This document shows, piece by piece, positions 1 to 9,471 of a stretch of DNA of 51,098 bases (positions within the stretch are counted from its first letter, which is position 1; the number at the start of each line of letters is the position of its first letter). Below the pieces are notes generated by a model. That model worked only from the letters and a program-made list of their open reading frames with translations, was not told where the DNA came from and ran no database searches. This DNA is from Cyclobacteriaceae bacterium (GTDB lineage: Bacteria > Bacteroidota > Bacteroidia > Cytophagales > Cyclobacteriaceae): contig PXCO01000353.1 of NCBI GenBank assembly GCA_003565295.1, forward strand, positions 1 to 51,098, in the 5' to 3' direction. Position numbers and translations under genes: made by a program.

Positions 1-222
1 CCTTCCGGCGGCGAGAGTGTCTGTTATATGTGCATCCATGGAGTCAAAAGCCAGGTCTGTAACTGCTGCGATTCCCCCTTGGGCCAAGCGGGTATTTGAA
101 GATAACCCGTCGTGCTTGTCCATAACAAAAATGCTTAGGTGTGGGCATTTTTCAGCCAGGTACAATGCACTGGATAAACCTGCAAGGCCGGCTCCCATGA
201 TGATTATGTCCTTTTTGCGCAT
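1..222 (-). CDS. nadB: L-aspartate oxidase, N-terminal 74 codons (partial)
   Basis: This flavoenzyme oxidises L-aspartate to iminoaspartate, the first step of de novo NAD synthesis in the cytoplasm. Only the amino end is in the window; the gene runs off at base 1. The translation starts MRKKDIIIMGAGLAGLSSAL, an FAD-binding Rossmann motif (GxGxxG type). It continues with NTRLAQGGIAAV, a segment typical of NadB and related fumarate reductase/succinate dehydrogenase flavoproteins. The ATG at 222-220 lies 2 nt after the nadA stop codon, so the two are almost certainly one transcript, nadA first. NadB hands unstable iminoaspartate directly to NadA, which fits this pairing. Confidence 0.9.
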   Translation of the reverse strand, partial: MRKKDIIIMGAGLAGLSSALYLAEKCPHLSIFVMDKHDGLSSNTRLAQGGIAAVTDLAFDSMDAHITDTLAAGR

Positions 223-224
223 TT

Positions 225-1169
225 TTATGATAAACTTAACATTCTTTCCAAAGGTCTGATTGCACGTTGCTGAATTTGGGGATCCAATTGGATCTCTGGT
301 GATTCATTTTCAAGACAAGCCAATAGTTTTTCCAGTGTATTTACCTTCATAAAGGCGCATTCACTACACGCACATGTGTTGTTTTCATGAATGGGGATGG
401 GTATGAGCCTTTTCTTAGGCACTAATTTGGCCATTTGGTGGATGATACCCGATTCCGTTCCTATCAAATAATCGGTAGCTGAGTCCTCTCTCACATAGCG
501 AATCATGGCTGAAGTGCTCCCTATGTAATCTGCAATGTTCAAGAGGTGCATCTCAGATTCCGGGTGAACCAATAGTTTAGCTTGGGGATATTCTTTTAAC
601 AATGAAATGGTTTTTTCTATGGAAAAAGCCTCGTGCACAATACATACCCCGTCCCATAAGGTCAATTCACGCTTGGTTTTGGAGATCAAATAGTTTCCCA
701 GGTTTTTATCGGGGGAGAAGAAAATCTTTTTGCTTTCGGGAATGGAAAGAATGATTTTTTCAGCATTAGCTGATGTGCAAATGATATCTGAAAGGGCTTT
801 GACCTCTGCGGAGCAATTGATATAGGTGACAAAAACGTGATCTGGGTATAATTCCTTGGCGCGTTCAAATGCAGCAGGAGAACAAGAATCTGCCAGGGAA
901 CAGCCTGCTTCCAGATCAGGGATCAGTACCTTTTTGTTAGGGTTTAAGATTTTGGCGGTTTCCCCCATAAAATGTACTCCGGCAAATACAATGATGGAGG
1001 CTTCTACTTCAGCCGCTTTTCTGGACAATTCCAAGCTATCACCTACAAAATCGGCAATTTCCTGTATTGGGGCATCCTGGTAGTAATGTGCCAGGATTAC
1101 CGCATTTTTTTCTTTTTTTAAGGCTGATATATGCTGGGTAAGGGTTCGGGATTGGTAGTTGTTTTGCAT
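225..1169 (-). CDS. nadA: Quinolinate synthase A
   Basis: Condenses iminoaspartate with dihydroxyacetone phosphate to quinolinate, the second step of NAD synthesis, using a [4Fe-4S] cluster. The 314-residue length is usual for the short NadA type. Three cluster cysteines can be assigned by position: C90 (in AGCSLADSC), C176 (DGVCIVHEAF) and C271 (CAFMKVNTLEKL); C266 and C268 are extra nearby cysteines. Other family motifs are ILAHYYQ near residue 25, GVHFMGETAKIL near 65 and LLVHPESEM near 200. It is followed by nadB after 2 nt. No strong ribosome binding site precedes the ATG, which is common in Bacteroidota. Confidence 0.95.
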   Translation of the reverse strand: MQNNYQSRTLTQHISALKKEKNAVILAHYYQDAPIQEIADFVGDSLELSRKAAEVEASIIVFAGVHFMGETAKILNPNKKVLIPDLEAGCSLADSCSPAAFERAKELYPDHVFVTYINCSAEVKALSDIICTSANAEKIILSIPESKKIFFSPDKNLGNYLISKTKRELTLWDGVCIVHEAFSIEKTISLLKEYPQAKLLVHPESEMHLLNIADYIGSTSAMIRYVREDSATDYLIGTESGIIHQMAKLVPKKRLIPIPIHENNTCACSECAFMKVNTLEKLLACLENESPEIQLDPQIQQRAIRPLERMLSLS

Positions 1170-1206
1170 GCTTGATTCATCAAATGAAATTATATGGAAG
1201 GAGTTT

Positions 1207-1214
1207 CAAACCTA
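1207..1214 (-). promoter_or_regulatory. Candidate -7 element of the nadAB promoter
   Basis: The minus strand reads TAGGTTTG here, an exact match to the Bacteroidota -7 consensus TAnnTTTG. It lies 38 nt upstream of the nadA start, giving a leader of about 30 nt. No clear -33 TTTG is seen, so this is a prediction only. Confidence 0.4.
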
Positions 1215-1326
1215 TTCCATGATTAAGTTTGCCTCATAATCCGGGAAGGAAATTGCCCAAGTAGAATGGAGGACAAATTTATCTTTATCTGATTGACTTT
1301 AATACTGAATGAATCATTGATAAATA

Positions 1327-1369
1327 TGATTTTTATCATGAGGCAGAGTTTCCAAAACCATTAGATTTG
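1327..1369 (+). promoter_or_regulatory. Predicted Crp/Fnr-activated promoter of moaA
   Basis: TGATttttATCA at 1327-1338 is a perfect Fnr-type dyad (TGAT-N4-ATCA). It is nested in a wider inverted repeat, TGATAAA-N7-TTTATCA, at 1318-1338. TAGATTTG at 1362-1369 is an exact -7 element (TAnnTTTG). With a start site about 5 nt further on (near 1374), the dyad centre falls near -41.5, the class II position used by Crp/Fnr activators. The predicted leader to moaA is about 170 nt. The box lies inside the 377-bp divergent gap between nadA and moaA, in which no gene is seen. The protein that binds it is not encoded in this window. Confidence 0.6.
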
Positions 1370-1546
1370 TTATTGGCACTCCTTTGCTATTGGATGAATA
1401 GATTCCCTCTTGTGGATAAATATCTGCGGCGTTAAGAGTGTTGCTACTACATTTCCATTCCATAAACAATAGATAAAAGGAACCACCCTTTCAAATAATC
1501 AAGCTGAATATTAAAGACTATAAGAAAGGAATCCAAAATAACCTGA

Positions 1547-2539
1547 ATGCCCTGGCTAATGTTAAAAGATCAATTTCATAGAATCCATGATTACCTGCGT
1601 ATTTCCCTCACCGACGGCTGTAATTTCCGGTGTACCTATTGTATGCCTGAGGAGAATTCTCCTTGCCTGCCAAATGCACTCCTGATGCAGCCTGATGAAA
1701 TCGTGGAAATTGCAGAAAAATTTGTGGAATTGGGGGTCAACAAAATCCGGCTTACCGGGGGTGAGCCTTTGGTGAGAAGGGAGTTTCCTCAAATTGTGGA
1801 CCGCCTATGCAGACTCCCAATCCACTTAACCTTAACCTCCAATGGGCTACTTGTAGACAAATACCTTGAAGTGTTCAAAAGATCCGGTATTTCCAATTTA
1901 AATATTAGTTTGGATGCATTAAATCCAAAGGTGTTTTTTCAACTTACCAAAAGGGACAAGTTTCATAAAGTATGGCAAAACATACTCCTATTATTGGAAA
2001 ACCAATTTGTGGTAAAGCTAAATGTGGTTGCCTTAAGCGGGGTAGTTGAGGATGAGCTTTTTAAATTTATAGAAATCACTAAGCATCTTCCCCTTCACGT
2101 CAGGTTCATAGAGTTTATGCCATTCTTGGGAAACAAATGGGACCGGGAAAAAGTGATCACAGCATCCACGATGCTGGAAAAGGTAAGCAGGGAATATGAG
2201 GTGATCAAGCTGAAGGACGAACCAAATGCCACTGCCAAAAAGTATAAAGTGCCAGGATATGCAGGAACATTTGCCTTCATCACTACCATGAGTGATCACT
2301 TTTGCAATACTTGCAATCGAATGCGTCTGACAGCTGATGGAAGGATGAAAAATTGTCTCTTTGGAAAAGAAGAGGTGGACTTGCTTAGTGCATTGCGAAA
2401 CGGAAGGGAAATTGAGCCCCTGATCCGTTATTCAGTAATGAACAAACATGAAGCTTTAGGGGGGCAGATGAAGAATGTATACTTGAGCGGGAAAACTGAA
2501 GCCCTTAAAAACAGGAGTATGAATAAAATTGGTGGTTAA
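1547..2539 (+). CDS. moaA: GTP 3',8-cyclase (molybdenum cofactor synthesis)
   Basis: A radical SAM enzyme that, together with MoaC, turns GTP into cyclic pyranopterin monophosphate, the first stage of molybdopterin synthesis. The SAM [4Fe-4S] site is C25-x3-C29-x2-C32 (GCNFRCTYC). The second, GTP-binding cluster is C253-x2-C256-x13-C270. LTGGEPLVR near residue 70 is a radical SAM motif. The protein ends in the conserved Gly-Gly tail (MNKIGG). At 330 residues it is normal length. The start could also be the second ATG at 1559, four codons in; neither has a strong Shine-Dalgarno sequence. No other Moco gene is nearby, so moaA is placed apart, directly ahead of the molybdoenzyme nar operon that needs its product. 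Confidence 0.95.
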   Translation: MPWLMLKDQFHRIHDYLRISLTDGCNFRCTYCMPEENSPCLPNALLMQPDEIVEIAEKFVELGVNKIRLTGGEPLVRREFPQIVDRLCRLPIHLTLTSNGLLVDKYLEVFKRSGISNLNISLDALNPKVFFQLTKRDKFHKVWQNILLLLENQFVVKLNVVALSGVVEDELFKFIEITKHLPLHVRFIEFMPFLGNKWDREKVITASTMLEKVSREYEVIKLKDEPNATAKKYKVPGYAGTFAFITTMSDHFCNTCNRMRLTADGRMKNCLFGKEEVDLLSALRNGREIEPLIRYSVMNKHEALGGQMKNVYLSGKTEALKNRSMNKIGG

Positions 2540-2573
2540 CAGCTAATTCCCTGAGATCATTCAAATATAAACC

Positions 2574-2616
2574 TGACGAAGGTCATTTGATGCCCTGCAA
2601 AGTGGCACTACTTTTA
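2574..2616 (+). promoter_or_regulatory. Predicted Crp/Fnr-activated promoter of the nar operon
   Basis: TGACgaagGTCA at 2574-2585 is a perfect Fnr/Dnr-type dyad (TGAC-N4-GTCA). TACTTTTA at 2609-2616 matches the -7 consensus TAnnTTTG except for the last base. The 35-nt offset from dyad start to -7 start is identical to that at moaA (1327 to 1362). The site lies between the moaA stop and the cytochrome gene, so the nar genes probably have their own promoter, with transcription starting near 2621. This is a sequence inference without footprint or transcript data. Confidence 0.6.
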
Positions 2617-2637
2617 AGGTGAAATTATTGCTCACCT
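2617..2637 (+). repeat. Inverted repeat at the predicted nar start site
   Basis: AGGTGA at 2617-2622 and TCACCT at 2632-2637 are perfect 6-bp inverted arms around a 9-nt spacer. The dyad overlaps the predicted start site (about 2621), so it could be a repressor operator. It could also be a 5'-leader hairpin if transcription starts further upstream. It lies 15 nt ahead of the cytochrome ATG. Confidence 0.4.
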
Positions 2638-2651
2638 AAAGGTCGGTAAAA

Positions 2652-3575
2652 ATGAAACCCAAAATCTGCCATTTTGATACAGGAATGACAAGGTCCCTTC
2701 CTTATAAAGGACAAAAGACTCCTAAGTCCTTTTTGTACTTGTTCTTATTTTCTTTTTGGTTTTCCCATTTCCCCTTGCTGAGTTTTGCGCAGGATGGGAA
2801 GAAAATTTTTGAACAGGATTGTGCCACTTGCCATAGGATAGGGCAAAAGTTGATAGGGCCGGATCTTGCGGGTGTTACAGAAAAGCGCTCGGAAGATTGG
2901 CTGAAAAAATTCATAAAATCTTCTCAGCAGTTGGTGAAAAGTGGAGACCCTGAAGCCGTGGCAATTTTTGAGGAATTCAATCAAATCCCCATGCCGGACA
3001 ACCCCCATTTAGATAATGCAGATCTGGATGCATTGCTATCGTATATAGCCGGGGCTTCTGGCACTGCCTCAATGGATCAAAGTGATGATCCTGGTGCCCC
3101 TGTCACGGTAGAGGCACCAGAATATTCTAGAAATGATGTATTAATGGGAAAAGCTCTGTTTACTGGGCAGGACCGATTATATAATGGGGGGCAATCCTGC
3201 ATTTCCTGCCATAATGCCAATCATGAGGAAGTTTTTGGTGGTGGATTATTGGCTCGGGATTTAACCCATGCTTTTGAGAGGGTAGGGGACGCTGGGATAA
3301 AAAGCATTACCGTTTCTCCCCCTTTCCCATTGATGGCAGAAGCTTACCGGAAACGGCCAGTTACAGAAAAGGAAGCTGAATTTTTAGCGGCTTTTCTTCA
3401 CAGTGTTTACTTGGAAGCTGACATCCAAAAGGCTCAAACAGGAGATAAGGTGTTTTACCAATACGGCCTAATCGGTTTACTGGTTATTCTCTTGCTGGTG
3501 GGGGTTATTTGGAAAAATAGAAAGTCACTTAGCGTAAAGAGTGAAATATTCGAAAGGCAATTGAAGTCGGTTTAA
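2652..3575 (+). CDS. Membrane-anchored diheme cytochrome c of the nar operon
   Basis: An exported electron-transfer protein with two CxxCH haem sites: C57-x2-C60-H61 (CATCH) and C183-x2-C186-H187 (CISCH). A hydrophobic signal segment (about residues 26-46, ending SFAQ) directs export. A second hydrophobic stretch near 268-290 followed by WKNRK anchors the C-terminus, so both haem domains should face the periplasm. It starts the nar operon, 32 nt before narG. The Thermus nar operon also begins with a diheme cytochrome (NarC) needed for active nitrate reductase; the parallel is from memory and homology was not tested. It may carry electrons to or from the NarI haems. The long N-terminus before the signal peptide leaves the true start (residue 1 or Met12) open. 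Confidence 0.85.
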   Translation: MKPKICHFDTGMTRSLPYKGQKTPKSFLYLFLFSFWFSHFPLLSFAQDGKKIFEQDCATCHRIGQKLIGPDLAGVTEKRSEDWLKKFIKSSQQLVKSGDPEAVAIFEEFNQIPMPDNPHLDNADLDALLSYIAGASGTASMDQSDDPGAPVTVEAPEYSRNDVLMGKALFTGQDRLYNGGQSCISCHNANHEEVFGGGLLARDLTHAFERVGDAGIKSITVSPPFPLMAEAYRKRPVTEKEAEFLAAFLHSVYLEADIQKAQTGDKVFYQYGLIGLLVILLLVGVIWKNRKSLSVKSEIFERQLKSV

Positions 3576-3607
3576 GAAAACATGATATACCCAAAATTGA
3601 AACAACT

Positions 3608-6600
3608 ATGAGCTGGATAGAAGATATTATCGCTCCAAAAACCCGAAAGTGGGAGGAGTTTTACCGCAACCGGTGGCAGTATGATAAAGTAGTACGCAGT
3701 ACTCATGGGGTGAATTGTACCGGAGGGTGCAGTTGGAATATACACGTAAAGGATGGGATTGTGGTATGGGAGATGCAGGCACTGGATTATCCCATGCTGG
3801 AAAATGGGCTTCCTCCCTATGAACCGCGGGGATGTCAAAGAGGCATCTCCTATTCTTGGTATTTATACAGTCCTATCAGGGTGAAATTCCCCTTGATGCG
3901 TGGAGCGTTACTGGATTTATATAAAGCAGAAAAGGAGGAGACTGGTGATCCCTACCAGGCTTGGGCCAATATCCAAAATGACCCCGTAAAGCGGGAGCGG
4001 TACCAAAAGGCTCGTGGTAAGGGTGGATTCAGGAGGGTACAATGGGATGATGCTTTGGAGTTAATCGCAGCATCCAATCTTTATACCGTAAAAACCTATG
4101 GCCCTGACAGACTGATTGGGTTTTCTCCCATTCCGGCTATGTCTATGATGAGTTATGCCTCAGGTGCCAGATACCTTCAACTGATGGGTGGGGTAAACCT
4201 CAGCTTTTACGATTGGTATTGTGATCTACCCAATGCATTCCCGGAGATATGGGGGGAGCAAACGGACGTTTGTGAGAGTGCAGATTGGTATAATTCCAAA
4301 TTTTGTGTTTCCATGGGGGCTAATTTGGGGATGACCAGGACTCCCGACATCCATTTTTTCTCAGAATCCCGACATAATGGGACCAAAACCGTGGTGATGT
4401 CGCCTGATTTCAGTATGGTAGCCAAACACGCTGACCAATGGATACCTTGTCACGCAGGTTCTGATGGCGCTTTCTGGATGGCGGTCACTCATGTGATTCT
4501 TAAGGAATGGCACCATGATATGCAAATACCCTATTTCCTTGAATATACGAAACGATATACTGATTCCACTTTTTTGGTAGAGCTATCCCCAAAGGGGGAA
4601 TATTTTGAGGCGGGCAAAGTCTTACGCGCCAACAGGGTCAATAAATACAAGGATGTAGAGAATGGGGATTGGAAATTTCTGTGCTACAATGCCGAAAACG
4701 ACGATTTGGTTTCTCCTACCGGAACGGTGGGCTATCGATGGGGGAAAGAAAAAGGCAAGTGGAACCTTAAATATGTAGATGGTGAAACTGGCGAAAAATA
4801 CGATCCCATCCTTACCCTTCTTGGAAAAGAAGAAGAGGTACTGTTAGTGGATTTCCCGGAGTATGGGTTAAAGAAGCATAGTCAGCGGGGGGTTCCGGTT
4901 CGCTACATAAATACAGTGGACGGGAGAAAAACACCCGTAACCACCATTTATGACTTGATGATGGGACATTATGGGGTAGGCCGAGGACTTCCCGGCAGCT
5001 ATCCTTCTGATTATGATAATAAAGAAGAAGCATATACACCGGCCTGGCAGGAGATTTTCACAGGGGTTGGTCGTAAGACAGTGATCAAGTTTGCCGAAGA
5101 GTGGGCCAGTACCGCTAAGGCTACCAACGGAAAATGCATGGTTATCGTGGGAGCGGCTATCAATCACTGGTTTCATGGAAACCTCATGTACAGAGCCTCT
5201 ATTATGGCTCAAATGCTTACCGGCTGCAATGGGGTAAATGGTGGAGGAATGAATCATTATGTAGGTCAGGAGAAATTGGCACCCGTAGAAAGCTGGGGTG
5301 CCATTATGGGGGGAAAAGACTGGCAAGATGCAACCAGGCTTCAACAAGCCCCTATCTGGCATTACATTAATTCTGATCAATGGCGCTATGATGGAAACCA
5401 AGCTACTTACAATTCCATTCCCGAAGGAGAGAACCCCTTGGGCAATATGCATTCAGCAGATTGGGTGGTGATGTCCGTAAGGAATGGATGGATGCCTTTT
5501 TACCCCCAATACAACAAACACAACTTCACCATTGTGGAGGAGGCACGAAAAGCAGGTGCAGACACCGAGGAAAAGGTTATCCAACATGTAGTGGAAAAGC
5601 TCAAATCCAAGGAACTTGAATATTCCGTTGTCGACCCCGATAATCCTGTCAATTTTCCCAGGGTTTGGTTTATTTGGAGGGGAAATGCACTCATGTCCTC
5701 TGCCAAAGGGCATGAGTACATGCTCAATCACTACCTGGGCACACACCATAACGACATAGCTGATGAGGTTGCTGGTGAGGTGGTCAAAGATATCGTCTAC
5801 AGAGCCTCTGCCCCATCCGGAAAAATGGACCTTGTGGTGGACATCAATTTCCGCATGGATACCTCAGCCTTGTATTCAGACATTGTACTTCCCACTGCTT
5901 CCTGGTACGAGAAAGCGGATTTAAACAGTACTGATTTACATTCTTTCATTCATCCACTTTCGGAGGCCATTCCTCCGGTGTGGGAATCCAAAACAGACTG
6001 GCAGATTTTTCAAGCTATAGCCAAAAAGGTTTCTGAAATGGCCAAGCAATACATTCCCGCTCCTCAAACCGACCTTGTAAACCTGCCGTTGTCTCACGAT
6101 TCGGTAGATGAAATTTCACAGACTAACTTAAAGGATTGGTCAAAAGGTGAATGCGAGCCCATTCCCGGTAAAACGATGCAGAAAATGGTATTGGTGGAAA
6201 GGGATTATACCCGCATTTATCAAAAATATATCTGTCTGGGACCAAATATAGCCAAAAAGGGATTGGGAGCACACGGAAACCATTATATGTGTGGGGATGT
6301 GTACGAGGATATGGTCAACGCACCAAGAAATGTTTTCCGTGAGAACGGAAGTATTTTCCCTTCCCTTCAGGAGGACGAGGAGGCAGCCAATGCGGTACTA
6401 AAACTTTCCACGCTCACTAATGGAAAGCTAAATCACAGGGCCTATAAAAATATGGAGGAAAAAACAGGTTTGCTGTTGGCCGATCTTGGAGAGGGCAGCA
6501 AGGATGTGTTGTTGGATTATAAGGCACTGCAAGCTCAACCCAGGCGGTATAATACCTCACCGATTTGGTCCGGTCTGATGAACCAGGGTAGGGCTTATGC

Positions 6601-7231
6601 TGCCTACACCTACAATGTTGACCGACTTGTGCCATGGAGAACCTTGACCGGAAGGCAGCATTTTTATTTGGACCATGATGGGTACATCGCTTTTGGAGAA
6701 CACTTGCCCACCTATAAGCCTTCACCTACCCCGGAAGTGTATGGCGATTTACGAAAAACGGTCAATGATGGTAAGGCCAAAATGCTCAATTGCCTAACCC
6801 CTCATGGGAAATGGCATATTCATTCCACCTATGGAGACACACTTCGCATGCTAACCCTATCAAGAGGGATGGAGCCCTGTTGGATAAACGAGGAGGATGC
6901 AGCTGAATTGGGCATAAAAGACAATGATTGGGTGGAATGTTACAATGACCATGGGGTGTACTGTACACGGGCATGTGTGAGTGCAAGGATCCCCAAGGGG
7001 GTATGCATTGTATACCATTCCCCAGAAAGGACTTATTCCGTACCTAAATCCCAGGTAAGGGGCAACAGGAGGGCAGGGGGGCACAACAGTTTCACGCGTG
7101 TCCACCTGAAGCCCAATCTTATGGTAGGAGGATACGGACAGTTTACCTACCACTTTAATTATTGGGGGCCGGTTGGTGTCAATAGGGACACCCATTTATT
7201 AGTAAGAAAAATGGATAAAGTGGTGTTCTAA
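3608..7231 (+). CDS. narG: Respiratory nitrate reductase, alpha (catalytic) subunit
   Basis: The molybdenum bis-MGD subunit that reduces nitrate to nitrite. At 1207 residues it is full length and aligns along its whole length with the E. coli NarG sequence as recalled. FS0 cluster ligands are H33, C37, C41 and C76 ([13 protein letters not shown] and EPRGCQRG). The molybdenum ligand is D206, in [10 protein letters not shown], matching E. coli Asp222. Other conserved stretches are [32 protein letters not shown] and [11 protein letters not shown]. There is no twin-arginine signal, so the active site should face the cytoplasm as in NarGHI, unlike the exported Nar type of archaea. It lies second in the operon, 36 nt ahead of narH. 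Confidence 0.98.
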   Translation: MSWIEDIIAPKTRKWEEFYRNRWQYDKVVRSTHGVNCTGGCSWNIHVKDGIVVWEMQALDYPMLENGLPPYEPRGCQRGISYSWYLYSPIRVKFPLMRGALLDLYKAEKEETGDPYQAWANIQNDPVKRERYQKARGKGGFRRVQWDDALELIAASNLYTVKTYGPDRLIGFSPIPAMSMMSYASGARYLQLMGGVNLSFYDWYCDLPNAFPEIWGEQTDVCESADWYNSKFCVSMGANLGMTRTPDIHFFSESRHNGTKTVVMSPDFSMVAKHADQWIPCHAGSDGAFWMAVTHVILKEWHHDMQIPYFLEYTKRYTDSTFLVELSPKGEYFEAGKVLRANRVNKYKDVENGDWKFLCYNAENDDLVSPTGTVGYRWGKEKGKWNLKYVDGETGEKYDPILTLLGKEEEVLLVDFPEYGLKKHSQRGVPVRYINTVDGRKTPVTTIYDLMMGHYGVGRGLPGSYPSDYDNKEEAYTPAWQEIFTGVGRKTVIKFAEEWASTAKATNGKCMVIVGAAINHWFHGNLMYRASIMAQMLTGCNGVNGGGMNHYVGQEKLAPVESWGAIMGGKDWQDATRLQQAPIWHYINSDQWRYDGNQATYNSIPEGENPLGNMHSADWVVMSVRNGWMPFYPQYNKHNFTIVEEARKAGADTEEKVIQHVVEKLKSKELEYSVVDPDNPVNFPRVWFIWRGNALMSSAKGHEYMLNHYLGTHHNDIADEVAGEVVKDIVYRASAPSGKMDLVVDINFRMDTSALYSDIVLPTASWYEKADLNSTDLHSFIHPLSEAIPPVWESKTDWQIFQAIAKKVSEMAKQYIPAPQTDLVNLPLSHDSVDEISQTNLKDWSKGECEPIPGKTMQKMVLVERDYTRIYQKYICLGPNIAKKGLGAHGNHYMCGDVYEDMVNAPRNVFRENGSIFPSLQEDEEAANAVLKLSTLTNGKLNHRAYKNMEEKTGLLLADLGEGSKDVLLDYKALQAQPRRYNTSPIWSGLMNQGRAYAAYTYNVDRLVPWRTLTGRQHFYLDHDGYIAFGEHLPTYKPSPTPEVYGDLRKTVNDGKAKMLNCLTPHGKWHIHSTYGDTLRMLTLSRGMEPCWINEEDAAELGIKDNDWVECYNDHGVYCTRACVSARIPKGVCIVYHSPERTYSVPKSQVRGNRRAGGHNSFTRVHLKPNLMVGGYGQFTYHFNYWGPVGVNRDTHLLVRKMDKVVF

Positions 7232-7267
7232 CTCATTCATTTATCAATAACCCAAAGTAAAACGAAC

Positions 7268-8761
7268 ATGAATATAAGATCTCAAATATCAATGGTTTTT
7301 CACCTTGATAAGTGCATAGGCTGCCATACCTGTTCGATAGCCTGCAAAAACATATGGACGGACAGGAAGGGTGCCGAGTACATGTGGTGGAATAACGTGG
7401 AGACGAAACCCGGAACCGGATATCCTACCAAATGGGAGGATCAGGATATCTATAAAGGGGGGTGGGAGAAAAATGGAAATTCCGTGTCCTTGAAAGGAGC
7501 GGGAAAACTCAGGGGGCTGAAAAATATTTTTCATAATCCTCACCTTCCAGTGCTGGAGGATTATTACGAGCCTTGGACGTATAAATATGAGGACCTTTTC
7601 AATGCTCCAGAGGGAGATGATCAACCCACCGCAAGGCCCGTTTCTTTGGTAACTGGTGAGCCAATTGACATTCAATCAGGCCCTAACTGGGATGACGATC
7701 TTGGCGGTTCCCCCGATTATGCACGGAATGACGTGAACTTTAAGGAACTGAGTGATGCGGAGCAGGAGAGTCTTTTCCAATTGGAAAGGATGACTTTTCA
7801 CTATTTGCCCCGTATTTGTAATCATTGTTTGAACCCAGCCTGTGTAGGGAGTTGTCCTTCCGGAGCCATCTACAAACGTGGTGAAGACGGGGTGGTTCTG
7901 ATCAATCAAGAGAGGTGTAGGGCCTGGAGAATGTGTGTGACGGCCTGTCCTTACAAGAAAAGCTATTACAATTGGAGTACTGGAAAATCAGAAAAGTGTA
8001 TATTATGCTATCCCAGACTGGAATCAGGTCAGGCCCCGGCATGTATGCATTCGTGTGTGGGGCGGATCAGGTATTTGGGTGTGATGCTGTATGATGCGGA
8101 TAGGATACAAAATGTGGCATCCTGCGATGAAGATGAGTTGGTGGATGCCCAGTTGGACATCTATTTGGATCCCTTCGATCCGGATGTGGTCAGGAAAGCA
8201 AAGGAAAATGGCCTGGCTGATTCCACCATAAAAGCGGCACAGCAATCCCCGGTTTATAAATTTGTGAAAAAATGGAAGATCGCACTTCCCTTACACCCAG
8301 AATACAGGACCATTCCTAACTTGTTTTATGTGCCACCGATGTTACCCGCAATGGCTAGCGTGGATGCAGATGGCATTTATGACTCTACCACTGAATCCCT
8401 TTGGGCAGGCATTGAAAAATCCCGCCTTCCTATGAAATATTTGGCTAGCCTTTTTACGGCTGGGAACGTGGAAAAGGTGCAACATGTATTGAAAAAACTG
8501 CTGGGGGTTAAAATTTACAGGAGAGATGTCACCGTTGGAGACCTTTCAGAACAGGAGGTTCATCGTGCTTTGAGCGATGTCAAAATGGATACCGAAGAGG
8601 CCGAAGCCATATTTAGGCTGACTTCTTTGGCGACCTTCGAAGAGCGCTTTGTCATACCTCCTGCACACAGGGAGGAGTCAATTGAAATGATTGAGGCCAC
8701 CGCTGACACAAAGGGAGATTCAGGTTTCGGCTTTAAGTTTAAACCTGCTAGAGGACTTTAA
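7268..8761 (+). CDS. narH: Respiratory nitrate reductase, beta (iron-sulfur) subunit
   Basis: Carries electrons from the NarI haems to NarG through four Fe-S clusters. The first cysteine group is C16, C19, C22 and C26 (CIGCHTCSIAC). The others are CNHCLNPACVGSCP, CRAWRMCVTACPYKK and CILCYPRLESGQAPACMHSC. The Trp in CRAWRMC replaces a ligand Cys and is the mark of the [3Fe-4S] cluster in NarH. The 497-residue length is typical. The protein sits at the cytoplasmic face, bound between NarG and NarI. narJ follows after 17 nt. Confidence 0.98.
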   Translation: MNIRSQISMVFHLDKCIGCHTCSIACKNIWTDRKGAEYMWWNNVETKPGTGYPTKWEDQDIYKGGWEKNGNSVSLKGAGKLRGLKNIFHNPHLPVLEDYYEPWTYKYEDLFNAPEGDDQPTARPVSLVTGEPIDIQSGPNWDDDLGGSPDYARNDVNFKELSDAEQESLFQLERMTFHYLPRICNHCLNPACVGSCPSGAIYKRGEDGVVLINQERCRAWRMCVTACPYKKSYYNWSTGKSEKCILCYPRLESGQAPACMHSCVGRIRYLGVMLYDADRIQNVASCDEDELVDAQLDIYLDPFDPDVVRKAKENGLADSTIKAAQQSPVYKFVKKWKIALPLHPEYRTIPNLFYVPPMLPAMASVDADGIYDSTTESLWAGIEKSRLPMKYLASLFTAGNVEKVQHVLKKLLGVKIYRRDVTVGDLSEQEVHRALSDVKMDTEEAEAIFRLTSLATFEERFVIPPAHREESIEMIEATADTKGDSGFGFKFKPARGL

Positions 8762-8778
8762 TTGAAAGGAATAATATT

Positions 8779-9465
8779 ATGACACTATCTAATCCTTTAT
8801 ACCTATTATTTGCGCCTCTATTTAGGTATCCTTCGGATAAATTGAGGGATCAGACCCGATTGGTTTTAAATGCAATCAAGACTTCTTATACCGAAGCAGC
8901 AGAGAGTTTAAGAAAGTTCGAGGAATTTGTCAATAGGACACCCTTGGACACCATGGAGGAAATCTATACCAAAACCTTTCATATTCAAGCCATTTGTTAC
9001 CTTGATTTGGGATATGTGATCTTTGGTGAAGATTATAAACGGGGAGAGTTTTTGGCACATATGAAAAGGGAACAAAGAGAAGCAGGTAACGATTGTGGAA
9101 CAGATTTACCGGATAATTTATCCAATATCCTCACGCTGATGCCTCTGTTGGCAGATAAAGAACTCGTTGAGGAATTGAGCCTGATGATTATGATCCCGGG
9201 ACTTAGGAAAATGCTGCAGGAATTTGATTCGGCCAAATTGCGTCGTAAAACAGAGGCGATCAAAAAAAAGCACAAGGCGCTGATTATGGAAGATTTACCA
9301 GATGGGAACAGTTATCAATTTGCCTTAGCAGCCTTATTAAGGGTTTTTGAGACGGATTTTAAAAAACCACTTGCTGAAAAACCCCTTCCTAAACCACCCA
9401 TAATCAACCCTTTTGTCACCTCTTGTGGGGGACCTTCAACAGGAATTTCAAGTCAATCACTTTAA
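8779..9465 (+). CDS. narJ: Nitrate reductase assembly chaperone
   Basis: A cytoplasmic chaperone of the NarJ/TorD fold that holds apo-NarG until the molybdenum cofactor is inserted. It is not part of the final enzyme. It is 228 residues long, in the family range, mostly helical by composition. Near the start it has LFAPLFRYPSDKLRDQ, resembling the NarJ N-terminus. The position between narH and narI is the standard order and weighs heavily in the call. A good ribosome binding site (GAAAGGA) precedes the ATG. The C-terminal 30 residues are Pro-rich and less conserved in look. Confidence 0.9.
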   Translation: MTLSNPLYLLFAPLFRYPSDKLRDQTRLVLNAIKTSYTEAAESLRKFEEFVNRTPLDTMEEIYTKTFHIQAICYLDLGYVIFGEDYKRGEFLAHMKREQREAGNDCGTDLPDNLSNILTLMPLLADKELVEELSLMIMIPGLRKMLQEFDSAKLRRKTEAIKKKHKALIMEDLPDGNSYQFALAALLRVFETDFKKPLAEKPLPKPPIINPFVTSCGGPSTGISSQSL

Positions 9466-9471
9466 ATCAAA

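Noticed and set aside
17-259. 80-codon plus-strand frame at the left edge
   Set aside because: Antisense to the nadB start, which has the FAD-binding motif.
4868-5452. 194-codon minus-strand frame inside narG
   Set aside because: Antisense shadow of a highly conserved coding region; codon pattern follows narG.
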